Assembly (NCBI GenBank): GCA_033026295.1
Contig: CM065185.1
Location: 7,936,001-8,000,000 of the forward strand
Origin: Channa striata
Lineage: Eukaryota; Chordata; Actinopteri; Anabantiformes; Channidae
DNA length: 64,000 nucleotides
Reading direction: 5' to 3'
In this document: positions 20,371 through 34,100 of the stretch, piece by piece
Position numbering within the stretch: the stretch's first letter is position 1
Layout of the letters: each line of letters starts with the position of its first letter
Notes under the pieces: generated by a model
What the model saw: only the letters and a program-made list of their open reading frames with translations
What the model was told of the DNA's origin: nothing
Database searches by the model: none
Translations under genes and position numbers: made by a program

Positions 20371-23300
20371 CTACTTAGGATGCAGTTTTTTAGGTGTCCC
20401 CTGCTTCTTTGTCTGCCACAAATGGCTGGCAATGGTGATGGCATCCACACTGGCAGACATGGTTTTGGCTGGAATCTTGCTGAACTGCTTCCTGTCTGAG
20501 TTATATTTGTACAGGCCCTCAATCATCTTGGTTGTGATGTTTCTCGGCCCTATGCCGGCCAGCTTGGTGATCTCCTCTGTCTCAGGGAAGTAGGTGTACA
20601 CAGACCTGAACTGGCACCCAGCATCACGGAACAAGATTAGGAAGTTATTGGCCTCAGATTTCTCCATTTCCTGCAGCAGATTATGGTGAAAAACGTTGTT
20701 AAATGCACAGTTATCTTAATGGAAGAATAAACATAGACAACCAAATAAATGTAAAACATACGTCAAGTATCTTGTTTTTCTGTCCTTCATTGACCTTGCC
20801 AGCCAGGCAGCAGTGGGCCAGGGCATTCTGGATGATGTGCTTGTTGGATTTGGCACTCGGCTCTTTGTATAATTTTGGTCCTGGAGGAAGGTAAGAAAGT
20901 GTAGACATGAAATTGCAGCAACAAAAGATAATGCTATGTACAATATTTTTAAAACAATTTATCTATTACCTGTGTACTCAGTGTTGGATGGAGTGGAGGA
21001 GGTGGTAGAATCATTTTCCCAATCCTTCTCTCCGTTACGACTACCAGCCGAAGGACAAGAGGAAAATCCTTCTGTAGAGTCTGGCCTGGGGAGGACCACA
21101 CACACAAAATGACACACAAACACATAAAGGCGGACAATGTGTGGAAACAAAGCATTCACGAACAAATTGTACATAGATACACATGAGACAAACACATATG
21201 AAACAGAGAGAGAGCGAGATGTGGTGAAACACAGTCAGATGCGGTGACACAGTTCTCCAAAGCCTGCTTGTTGTCTCGCATTACATCGTATCGTACACAC
21301 TCTGACAAAGCTGCACAGTTAGGGGAAGGAAAGGCATGTTCGGTCAAGCAAAGCCAAGGCTTTATAGCTACTGCAAGAGATGAGCTTAAGTAATTGTGAA
21401 GGAAACAGAAAACACAGTGGTAAAGCACAGAGCAGCCAGCATAGAGAAGAGAGCAAACAACAGCCTTAGAGCAGCAGAGCAAATAAGTAACAGGATAAAG
21501 AGCAAGAGAACTGAGGCGGAAACAACTCAGCCATGTAGGTCCAGTGTACGTTAATACAGAAGCAAGAACTACTACGATGGAAGATGCGATATTATTGTAC
21601 TGTTGACACATTTGTCCACTTTCATGTGACAGTCGATGTTGATAACTGAATGAAAAGCAGGCTGAATCTACTCCAAGTTACACAGAGCTAGTACAGTACA
21701 TCCACATGAAGCCACTACACTTACTGCACTACATGTCTTTATTTACTGACCTTCCCTTTCTCTCTTTGGGAGAGCTTAGAAAAAACGGGATATGGGCAGG
21801 AGCTACTTTACTGCCTCTGAGAGATGCATGCAAAATAATGGGAAAAGAAGAGAGGGATAAAAGAGAGTGGAGATCCACAGTGTAAAGCTTTAGACGTCAC
21901 CTTGTAGGACCCAATAAAAGATTACAGAAACATAATGAAAACACAACCCATTAACTTAAAATCACAGTTCAATTTCTGATATCTGGGTTACAGGTTGTAA
22001 ATGTTTTGTTGAATTGTGGATGTGCACGTAGAGTTACAATAGTGACATAATAAAAGAATGTTTAGAGTAACTGCACAAACCAACTCAGTAACTAACTGAT
22101 GGTCAACTCTTCATCATATGGTTTATTTGATGGGATAATTTCTCCACTTTTGAAATAGAGTCACTATGCAACCTTGAATGAATTCATACATGCAAGAATC
22201 AAGCCCATTATTAATATGTGTGTTCTTACATAACAGCTTAGAATTAATGAGACATGGGCAGGAGCTACTTCACTGCCTCTGATGGCTGCATGGAACACAG
22301 ACTGTAACCACCTTATTTAGACTGAAATAACTAGAATGATTAATTTGCTAGTGTTTCTCACATCTCCGATGCATTAAGAAGTACATCTCCAATTTCGCCT
22401 ACGGTCACAGAGTGGATCTTACCTATTGTTCTTCCTGTTATCTGGCTGGTCTCTGTCATTGTCAGCCAGGTTGAGTGATGCCAGGGAAACACTGGACACA
22501 GAAAAGCCTCGAGGACGAACCCCTGCAACATAACAACAACACGGAGGTCAAACAAGTCCCTGTTCAAAGACAGGATGTGAATGTGCATGTTGTTTGTGTC
22601 TGGCTCACCTGTTGTTCTCACAGGTGGAGTAGAGGAATCCACGACGTCCCTGTGGATGGACTTGGGACGTGGCTTCTTCTTTAAACTTCCAGATCGAGGT
22701 TTGATGACCTCATCCATGTCCTCCATCAGTTTCAGCTGCTTTCTCCTCAAATATTCATGTTTAATGTATTCCCTCCTCGCTTTTTCGTCATCCTTCTTCT
22801 GCTGCTCCTCCTCTGCCTTTAACCTGGAGGAGGAAGCACAGATTAGCAAAGGTTTCTTTAAACCGAAAGTACTTAGATACATAGTTTTTCTAGTTATGTA
22901 CTGATGCTATAAACCGTGGATAGTATTATTGCATTTACAGCAAATTGACAATAACTAAAAAAGAAAGACAGACCTTGCAGCTTCTCTCTTTTGCTCTTGG
23001 TCCAGCTCCTGCTGTTGTTTCCTTTCCTGAGCCTCCTTTTCTCTCCTTAGCCTCTTCTCCAGCAGCGCTGCCTTCTTTGCTGCCATGTCCTCTTCCCCTT
23101 TCACATCATCCTGGTGTTAGGACAAACATATAAACATCTTTAAATAAAGAACAGTATGAAATAAAAACCATAATGTGTATATTTCATCCCTCGTGTCAGA
23201 AATCAAATAAGAAATAATACAATTCTGTTGTTTTACAGGAAACCAAACTTAAACGGATGTGAAAAGTATAAGGAAAACTGGTATTTAAAGTGGCATTGTT

Positions 23301-26300
23301 TACAGAATTCTAATATTGTTCTATAATCAAATCCTTTATGGACTCATAAGCTGTGGTGTATTTCATATTTACACATGTATTTTCTCTGATCAACTCATGG
23401 CTTAACAAGCATTACTACTGCATGTTGTATCAGGTTCACACACATTATGAGATTCTTCTTGTTCCTGTTTCTGAATACAGAACCAAGCATTATTAATAAA
23501 ACATTATTCACAATATTTTCTTTTTTAAAACTTAGGGACAATAAGCCATTGCAGGGGGGCCACACATGACCGAAAGCAAGGTCTTCTGTCCGTCAACATC
23601 ACATTTTTTCACAAAAAGGTTCTTACAAGCAGTGCAGAAGTAATAAAATCTGGCCACCAAAAGCCTGTTATGGCTAAATTTGATCTCCAACACAGAACAC
23701 AGTACAGAATTTAATTCTGGCTTACAAAGCATATTTAGAGGAACAACATGACATTACTTATAATTATTATTAAAAGGGTAGAAAAATGTTTTTCATCATT
23801 TTTTTTTTTTAATGAATAATTCTGCAGCTTACCTTGAAGAAAAATCCACAGCACATCTTTTGGTCGTCTCCTCCAGTTTCTCCCTCTCCTGTCATCTCCT
23901 GACTATGACCACCTGGAGGCTTTAGTCCAGACAGAGGCACCTCCACCAGGTCTCTCCTGTCCTGGGGGTCTCCTTTGAACCCTCCGCCTGCGGTCCCTTG
24001 GATCTCAGATACTGGTTGACACAACACTTCTGATGTCCTTGAATGCTGGACTTCTGCCTCTACCCTGTCGTCCTGTGGCTCATCTTTACCACTCACTTTT
24101 GGCTTGGTTGGGGGCTGAGGTGTACCAAAACTCTTCTTTGTCACTGTCTCTTCCTTCTCTTTAGTCTTTTCTTTGTAGTCCTTGGCCTCTTGGTTCCTGC
24201 TTTGCCCGGCCCCCTCATCGTGGCCTAAGTAGGCAAAAGAACTGAGCTGGGATTGGCTGGATGTGAAACGCCTAAGTCTGGGCAGGCTGTCCACTGAGGT
24301 GGGGGTGTTGAGCATTCGGCTGAAGGGAGTAACCTTTAGATCGTTTGGTCGAGGAGTGCGAGGGGTTCTGGCATGGAAAGAGGCTGGTCGCCGTTTAATA
24401 CCAGCAGTAGAATGATTTGGAGCACGTGCAGAGCCAGAAGACGACAAAATGGGAGACAATGAGCCCACTGAACCCCGGCCTGATCCCCGGCATGTTACGC
24501 TGCTGCTACGCAGCTCACGGAGCTGCCTGTGTGGAGATGGAGCGGGAGGAGGAATGACCCAGGCTTGCTGCTGTTGCTCTCTCATGGCCATGATCTTCTC
24601 CTGCTGCTGGGCCAAACGCTGCATCTCTGTCTGCAGGAAGCTCAGCGACGTGTTCAACCTTTCAATGGAGCGTGTATATTCTGCAAGGTCGATTTCTCCA
24701 GGAGCCACACCTGTATCACCACATAAACAAATAAGTTTGTCAGTCAATTAACATTTTAATCACAATCATTCTCAATGCCCAATTATGACTTGTTACTTTT
24801 TCCAACCGTAAGAAAGTTTCTATCAGGCCACAACAAAAGTATATATTTTTTTATTTTACGTGATGTGGAACTGGTAGCAGCACAAAGGCTATTGTAACAG
24901 CTTAAATTGGAGTTTTTTAATATTATGATACAAAAATGAATTTTGTTGGGGTTTACCCACCTCCACCATCCTCACAGGGAGATTTGGGGGCTGCTCCATC
25001 TGGCTTGCACCTCTCTGTCCGTTCCATGCTGCCCTGGTTAGTTTCCTTAGATGGCATCAGTGGGTCTGGGGATGGGGTTTCCCCTGCCGCTGATCTGGGG
25101 CTGAGCGGGGCTGTGACTCCTTTTCTCCTCACTACATTCAGAAAGGCTGTTCTGCCCATCCTCTGACGATGGCGTGTAAAAGCTGCTTCCACCTAGACAA
25201 TGTGACAAGAAAGCAAGGTATGAACATTCATATTTTCTGTTTAATTCATAGATATCTTATTTTGTGTACTGTGCATTATTTACCTTCTTCTTCTGGGCTT
25301 CAATGGCTCTCCGTTTCTCTTCCAGTTTCATCCTCAGTTGAATCATCTCTGAGGCTATGATATGGGAGTGATCTCTTGGTGAAGGTGTTACTGGACTGGG
25401 AGATGTGATTGGCAAAGGTGGTGTTGAGATCTAGAAAAAGAGCAAATCTAACCAATTAAGGGTCAATTTAGACTTGACACAAATTCAAATTACATCTCTG
25501 TCCCTGCAAACAATTTGTGTATGACAGAATTCCATAATTCTTCACAAACCTGAGAAGAAATGTTTTTTGTTGGGTGAGCATATGGTACATTTAGATCTGA
25601 ACTCTCTGGGGTTGTTCCTCCACTACTTCTCCCCTCTAACTTCCTGAACTTCTGCTCTGCAAAGCTTGTCATCCGCACCATCCCCCCTCCAGATCCACCA
25701 GACGATGAGACGGGGCTGATGGTGTGAGATCTGGGGAGCGTGGGTGCTGAACTGGAACAGGGACTGCTCCTGTCACCTCCATCACCTCTCTCACCCTCAG
25801 GTCTAGTGTCACCAACCCCCTTTTGTCTTCCTTCCCGGCTTCTCTGCCTCTCAGGCAGAGGGCATGACCTCGTCATGGCCTCACAGTCTGGATCTATATC
25901 TGAATAGTCTCTCAGTGAAGAAGAGTCCTCGTCCAAGCTCTGGATATCTTCAGTCCTCACATGGATACCGGTGTCAACTTCATCAGTGGATAGAGAGTTG
26001 GGGTCATGGTCATTCAGTCGAGCCTTAGCTAAACCCAGGTCGTCTCCTTCACTTTGGGCCCCTGGAGGATCTGAAGGCGCTGTACCGTGGAGAAAGAATC
26101 CACTGTCTCCGTCACCCATGCTCAAGCTAGCGTGAGGCCTTTCTGTGTCATGGATAATCTTCAGGGCCTCCTCAATACTCGGAGGAGTTGATGGGCTGAT
26201 ATGGCCAACATGGTCGCCATGGTGATTGCTGGAGCTGTGGTTGCTGTCTGGGAGGACTCCATTGGAGTACCTAGGGACAGAGTGAGGTAAATTAACTGAT

Positions 26301-28097
26301 GGTTGCTTAAAGAGACAGCCAGCTTTAGGAGATTTTACTTACCCAGAGACAAACATAAACTGCTAAGTGCCCAACACAAAATCACTTTCTTACGGAAATT
26401 AGATGGAATATTGCGTCTCATCTAAATACAATTATATGAGCACTACTGTATGCCTTCATAAAAGCACCAATATAGAGTTACACCCTAAACTAAAGGCATA
26501 GAAAGCAAGTTGAAAATTTCTAAAGCCAACCTTAAAATTTTAAATCTTTAATTTAATTTTAAAGTCTTAAAGGCATGTAAATCTTTCTAAAAAGCGAATA
26601 ATTAAACAAACAAATACAAAAGTATGCGTATCTTCTATAGTAGCTGCTATTTTATCTCCCAGAGACCAATAAATACAGCTGAGTAAAGCGCTGACCATTA
26701 TGTAACCTGGCCCCTCAGCAAGAAAATATGGAGTATTACTGATGTTAAAAAACACATCCTTTCTAATAGACAATATGACAATGTAGAGGAGGATGTACTG
26801 TATCTCACAACATGCCCCACTCTCTTGTACCTGCTTTGGTTCTTGACTGAGAAAGTGTTGTTCCGCCCCAGCGGTTTTTGGGAGGTAAAGTCTTCATCCT
26901 CCTCTAGTATGTGTTTGCTCTGGCCGTTTACACTGACGGGCATGAGGGAGAGGTGGCGCTTCATGCCTCCTCGAGATGCATAGTGAACTTTGAAGCCAAG
27001 GCCGTCACTGCTGGCAGAGCGGGTCATACTGCGGACTGAGGGAGTTTCAAAGGGTGCTAAAGTTGGGTCTCCGTCCAGAGGAATTTCGAAGGAGATTCCC
27101 CGAGAGGTGGAGCTGAGAAAAGAAGTTTCCTTTTAGTCTAACAGGGAAACAACAGGCCTCTAAATATATGTAGCCAAATAAATAAATGTAGGGCTAACAC
27201 AGGAGACTTAATTCACCGTTTTTCTTTGGGCCACGTCCCAACATAGCCATCCACATACGACATGGAGGTAGATCTCTTCATTACACCTGTTAGACACACA
27301 TGTTTTTTTAAGTGAATTTTATGGGATGTTTTCAAAACTGTTTTCTGCCTACTAATTCCAAGTTATATTTACCAGAATAAATTAAAATTGATATTTTCAA
27401 GTAGAATAAAAGGTAAAAATGCAATAGTGCATTGCTGAAAATCTGCCACTAGAGGGCCTCTGGTTCAACAGTAAACGCACATTCCTCCACTGTCATGTAT
27501 TGATGACACACATGTAAAGTCTAGTCACTATTAGTAATTATGTCATTGTTTTAAAATAGTAATAATTTACATCAAGGAAAATGCTCTAAATCAAACTAGA
27601 ATTGATAAATCTATGGCTGCACGATCAATGTAAATGTCCAATAGGATCTTTTTCCACACTTCCGCAAATGTCCTTTACACTACAAAAGGCAAAAGCTATT
27701 GGAAATGTCATTTCTTCACATCCTAACATATTTTACCTTCAGCAGGGATATTTTCTGGGCTGTCAGCTCTGTCTGCATAGCTCTGTTTAACAGGACTGGA
27801 CACAGGGGCCATATTTCTACACGATACAGGCTCACAGGCTGCAGAAGAAAGCATAAGATATTGCAGATGTTATTTATTGTAAAACCACTTGGAGTTGAAA
27901 TAACTACTTAGTGTGCTGATATTATTGTCAAATTATTATTATCATTGTTAACAAACAGGATGCAGATGTTGTGCTGATACTGTACCGTTTGGGTTGAAAA
28001 CTCGAGGCTGTACAAACGAGGGTTTAACCACTTCAAACCACCAGAAAAGCTCAGCCATAAACACCAGGTAGTTACTCTGTAAAACCATAAGAGCACA

Positions 28098-28142
<45 letters not shown>

Positions 28143-31100
28143 TTTAGTTAACTGCAGTTGTTTATGACTGTTAGCACAACACGTGTCTCCTTCTCTCAGG
28201 GTTTCTTTGTAAAGATGTTGGATGAGCTACAAATGTAATATAATGCAGCATCATTTTTAACAAATCAACAAGGTCACAGCCTGCCAACTGTTGCTAAGTA
28301 ACAGGCTCAGGTGTGTGTGTACCTTATCACTGATGTGAGGGAACCACATCAGTGGTAAGTGATTTAATGTTATAAACAGAACGTGTCTGGGGGCCTATGC
28401 AGACAATTTCAATGGTAGGAAGCAATTACTAAACACATTTTTTATAGCAGGAGTTAAAAATAAAATAACCAGCTCAAACATTTTGCACTCTGTAAACTTC
28501 TGCAATAGTTTTAAATGTGTTATATTTAGAGAGGGCAAGGTAATCCCCCCAGTAGGACATACAACTTTTCTTTTCATGTGATAAATAAAATCAGTGGATT
28601 CATACACACTTGTTAAGATTCAGCAGGCATTAAGTCTGTGGTGAATGGGTCGTGTGCCAAGCCTTTGGATGCTCCACATGGAGAATTTTACACCCTGTGT
28701 TTTAATATTGCAGCACTATACATTTAATACATGCACACACCAAAACAGTGAGTCAAAAATGAAGAGAGAAATACAAACAAAGTGCAAAATAAGTGTGAAA
28801 ACTGTCAGTTGTGTTGTTTGGAAATGGAAAGTCCAAGTCAGCTTGGATTGTGACTTGAATCCAAATGTTTCTACCCACGTTCTCTGCATACTATTTACCC
28901 ACGTCGGCGCTGTTGCTTTTATTAACATGATAGCACAAAGACGCTCTTAAATTGTACAGTAAGCCTTTTAATAATCATCAACAAATGTGTGTGAAGTGGG
29001 GAGAGTTCTGCCTGAGGACTGAATGAATCAGCAGTTGTGTTGCGTGTAAAGCAAATCACAGATTTGTGGTTTCATAAAAACAGTTGTGATGTGGAAGGGA
29101 ACGGAACAACAGAGGCAGGCAGAGACGGGTTGGGACTGTGAATCCACCCTGAGTAAAATGTTTTCTCTGTCTGTGGCGGGGGTTCTGGCTTGCAATGTCT
29201 ATACTAGAAAAGCACCAACACACAAAGGCTGTCAAAGAAATGCTCACTGTAGCAGTGTGATCTTTATGTTCCTAACATATCAAAATACATACACACTAAA
29301 GCAACTGCTGTCAGAACTAAGCCCACAACACACAAATTCAATATTTAACTTTTCCTGCATGAGTCATTTTTGCCTGTTTGTACTCTCTCTCCCTTTCTTC
29401 TGCTTGCTCCCAAAATACAGCGCTCTTCCTTTTCACTTTGTCTTCAGAGTCCACAGCATAAAAACAGCACTTTTTACACCCTCCACATACAGTCACAAGT
29501 GTTTGAAATACTTTCCTACCTTTATGGATGCATGTGTGTAAAGCATGTCCTCCAGGCTGAAATGGCAGCAGTGGTTGAGGTTGTTCCTGCAAAAGTCCTG
29601 CACTAGCTGGAGGTTGTACAGACTGTCAGCCAGAGACATGGTCTCCTTGAGGCAGATGTCTGTCCAGCAACGGGAGGGGTCAAATACACACACACACACA
29701 CATACGCACACACACACACGAAAGGGTAAAAGCAAGGGCCAGACAGGAAGACAGGGAAAAGATAAGCCATCGTTTATGTTTAAAGCAGAAAGAAGGATAG
29801 ATGAGAATAATTTACCCTATTTATCCCCACTAGTGTTAGAGCCATGTACAGTAGTTAATTTCAACAACCGAAAATCCTTAAAACAATTTATTAAAAAAAG
29901 TTTTCAAACCGCCTTCAACTCCTTTCTGGATGAGTCATCAGGATTTTTGTCTCCTGACGTTACTGTGAGGGGGGCTTGTGTATGTGTAGGATGTCTAACA
30001 CGAGGGAAAATGTTACAGCAGCACATTTATCTAAGACAAAATCATTCTTGACTTTACTGAACTTCTATATGATGTTTAGAGTGAATTACACTGCCAGGAG
30101 GTCAATCCTAGTGAAGTATGACCTGATTCCACATCTGGTTCACATATGTATAAGCTCCCTCTGCATTCAACGCAGAGCGTTTTAGAGCTGCAACACAAGA
30201 CTTGTTTATCTTTGAAAGAGCAGTTCTCTGTCACATGCCTGTCGTGGCCAATCACAACCCATCCCAGAGCATTTTTAGAAATGACGGTGCAGGCGAGTTC
30301 AGAGGAAATAAGTCTTTGTTACTCATTGTCTCGCTGGGCTTCTCCACATATGTCCTAAGTCTTATTTGCCTCACAGTTTCTTTCCTGGTCATCACCCCCA
30401 ACAGTCCTCTGTTTATACTATTAACAGCAAATGCAGAAAGGCAACACGGGGCCATAATCTGCTTATTGTGTTGCTGTTCATGACTGGGATGAGAATTCTG
30501 CATAAAACTATAAAACTACTGTGTAAAACACTTTACACTGTGAAGAATGAAGCCAAATGCTAATAATTTGCAAAAAAAAAAAAACACTTTGAAAACAAGG
30601 GCTAGAGGACAATAAAAACATTCTTTGTTTCGAGCAGCCTGTTTAAATGTACGGTAGCAGCTGCAGCAGCAGTGAGAGAGGAAGGCTGCCCTTTGTGCCC
30701 TCCAGCCAAGACAGACAATCCTAGTGGTTGGCTTGTTGTCCTTTGTTTGTCTTTATAAGAAAATTGAAGTGACTTTTATCTTGTGTGCTTTGGAATAATG
30801 GCAATAAAGCAGGGTGTGGTGAGTTAGTAAGAGTGGGTGTGGTTACTGGTCGACCCCCACCTTCCAGTTTGACGGCCTGTGGGCAGTAGAAGTGCAGCAG
30901 GGCGGCAAGGGCACAGCCATCTGTGTTGTCTTTCAGCAGGTTTTCCAGCAGAGGGAGCGATGGAGCGTTCCTCGGCTGGACATGCTCCCTCCTGTAGCGA
31001 GCCTGAAACCATGGCAACAGCACAAAGAAATTACCTATACATATGCGTCATTAGGGTGGATACGCACATTTTGCTCTTTGATTGTTGGAGACACACTTTT

Positions 31101-34100
31101 ATCTGCATGCACGTGTGCACACACAGAACAGTGTAAGTAAAAATTTAAGGAATTTTGATCTCGGGGTGGGAGGAAGATCCAACGTAAGTGATGCACTTGA
31201 AACAGATCATGCAAATAATAAGTCACAACAATGCAGAATGACAAAGTGTAGGCATCTTACATTTAAACATGTAAAAACAGATGCAGTTATCGCACTACGT
31301 TTCTCTTTAGGTGCTTAATTGTAATGTTTTATTCTGTGGAAGGAAAGCAAGAAACAATGCGTGCTAGCAAATTAATAGTTTGCAGTATTATACATCTACT
31401 GTACAATTCAATGCGACAGTCTAAACACCCATTGTGGTGGTATACAAAGAATCCATGTGATTTAGAGTGTCATACAGTAGCAGTCTGTGTTTGCACATCC
31501 TTTCTTTCTGCTGGTTTTTGTGTATCTCTGAACCTATAAAAACCACACGGACAACATTTCTATGTAAGGGCGTCAGTATTCCCAGTTTGCCCATCAACAT
31601 GGAGGAGTGGTGACATATCTGCATTTTACAACAGATATGAGAAAATTCACTCACAGCAGCTGTCACTGTCTGACAGTAGTTGATGCACTTGGTTCCAAAA
31701 ACACATAATACTGCACATTTTAGTTTTTATTACAGCAGCCAATTTAAAGTCATGCAACAGACAAAAATACAGTTTTTAGAGCACAACACAGAAAATCATA
31801 CAGAAAATGAAAAGCTAACAATGAGCCAGTGTAATTTGGTTCAAATTTATGATCAGACTGCACAGGATCTTCTGGGTTCCCTAGCCTGCAAGTAAGGCAA
31901 GCTCAAAGTTACAACTTTGTCTCGGAATATGATTCCAGCGTATGTGGTGACGAGGGTTGGGCAGGGATGAATAATGGAGCTTCGGGCCACATGCAATGAG
32001 AATTTAGGTGGGAACGTGTGAGTGGTGTATGTTTTTGTAGGTTTAGACAGTAGAGTTAGATCATAGTGATTAATAGATATATATTTTTCAGAACACATGG
32101 ACTTACAGGTACTAATCTCCAGTACCATTTGCCCGTAGACTTGAGGGTGAATGATGATTGGACAACAACAACAGCAGAGAGTGGGAGAGGTGTTAGACTG
32201 AGAAGAGGGAATAATTATTTTTTTGCTACTACAGTTGAGACTGGCAGACCCTGTATTGACACTGTTTTGGGTTCAGAGAATAGCTGTAAAGCTGCACAAT
32301 CCTGAAACGAACAACACAGTTAACTGTGTTATGCATATACTGTCATATGGTTGCAATTTTCATAATACTAACTTATAACATTACAAAGAAAAAGAATAGG
32401 CTAAAAACATCTCATATGTATTTCCTCAAGGAATAAATAAATTGATTGTGAGTTATTCGAAACAAACGCAGCCTTTAAAGATTCCATTAAACCTGCCTGT
32501 TTCTATAGGTAATGATAATGCATCTGTATATCTGTACCAAAGGGGTAAAGCCACAGATGCTGCTTTCAAAGCTAAAAATTAATTGATACCACATCCAAAC
32601 ATCAGAAGTCTGTTATACAGACGCTGTTTTTTGTAGCTTATGAGCAAACAGTTTAAAAAACTCTTGTACTGGAAATCCTCTAAAACGGTCTTGGCCTCCA
32701 TCCATACATTCCACTAATTTTATTTAAATCAGTGGAAAGATTTTTGAAATATGTTTCAAACTGTCAAAAAAGGCTCTGCTGCAAAATCCAACCTCCATGA
32801 AAGAGTAGCTATGAAAACTTTTGAATATTTTACATACAGATTTTTACAACTTCAAAAGCTCCTTAACGTTTCATTTTCTTCCTAACTTTTCACTCAGTCG
32901 CACATGTTACCTACCTAATATTATATTCACACAGTATCCACACACACAACAATGCAGCACATCGTCATAAGACCAGAGTTCAAGTTTTCACAACATCCAA
33001 GAATAGATGAGACTTACTGAAAAGAGTCTTGTGCTCAGCCATAGACTATATGTGTGTTCGCACAGAGTGTGTGTGTGTGTGTGTGTGTGAGAGAGAAATA
33101 ATGTGCTCTGAGAGTGTCCTACACTGTGAATAGACTGCTGTTGAAGTTGATAATGCAGAGAGAGAGAACTGTGTGATTGAGAATGAGGTGGGAAAGCAGC
33201 TGACTGACACTGAGAATACAGCGTATTCCTCACACTTAGAATTCAAGATTCAAATAACTTTATTCTCAGAGGAAACTGTGTCTTTCTCTAGTTGTAACAT
33301 GTTGCCTTTGACAAACCCCGAGTGTGTGTGAATCAGTGTGGGATAGGTCACAAACCCCATGTGTATTATCGGCTTACAGAGGGATCACTGATAGGCAGTG
33401 ATCTCTCACAGTACTGACACAAAACCAGACAATAGGTGAGAGTAAATTTGCCAAGAAACTTCTGCAGATAAATGCTCTTCTGTGAGTTGATTTGTGCGAT
33501 TGTGCCAATCCTCCAGCTCTTAGAAGAGCAACTTCATTTTGCTCCATGTAAGGAAACAGGAACACACTAACCATGTGACAGCAATTTACAAGCTGCCGCA
33601 TGTAAACAGTTTAATCTATAATAGTGTGTGTTTTCAGTCACGCTCGCAGCGTGGCTCTGTGGATAGCAATGTCCGTCTAATAGATGAACCATCACTTAGG
33701 TCTAGACTGAAAGATTGCTATAGGAGTTTACGCAGACATTCCTGGTGCAACGAGGACAAGACTAATGACTTTAGTTATCCCTCTGACTTTTCCTCTAGTG
33801 GCTCTAGGAGGTTCACAATTGTGGTTTAGAGTGAAAGTACTAAATGGGTTGCCTGATATTAGTACACGCATTTATCTCTCTTGATATCTTTAATTACTAC
33901 ATTTTGAAATTAAGTTTTCTTGTGTGTTATTAAATGAGGACATTTACTGATTTAGACAGTTACATATTTGAAACACTTATTTCCATATTACCTTTTCTCT
34001 ATTTCCACTGCAAAGTAAATACTCTACTTTGTACTCCACTACATTAATTAGACAGATTTTCCTGTTATTATAAATAGAAAATATCAACTTTTAAATGAGA

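Noticed and set aside
20970..21071. Acceptor at 21072 for the camsap2 exon that starts EGFSSCPS
   Set aside because: Using ctctacag would join in the wrong phase to the upstream exon; ctccccag at 21086 gives PDSTEGF in frame.
22230..22278. The second duplicated copy as a mutually exclusive coding exon
   Set aside because: No donor in the right phase is visible; every join leads to an early stop, so it is treated as decayed or a poison exon.
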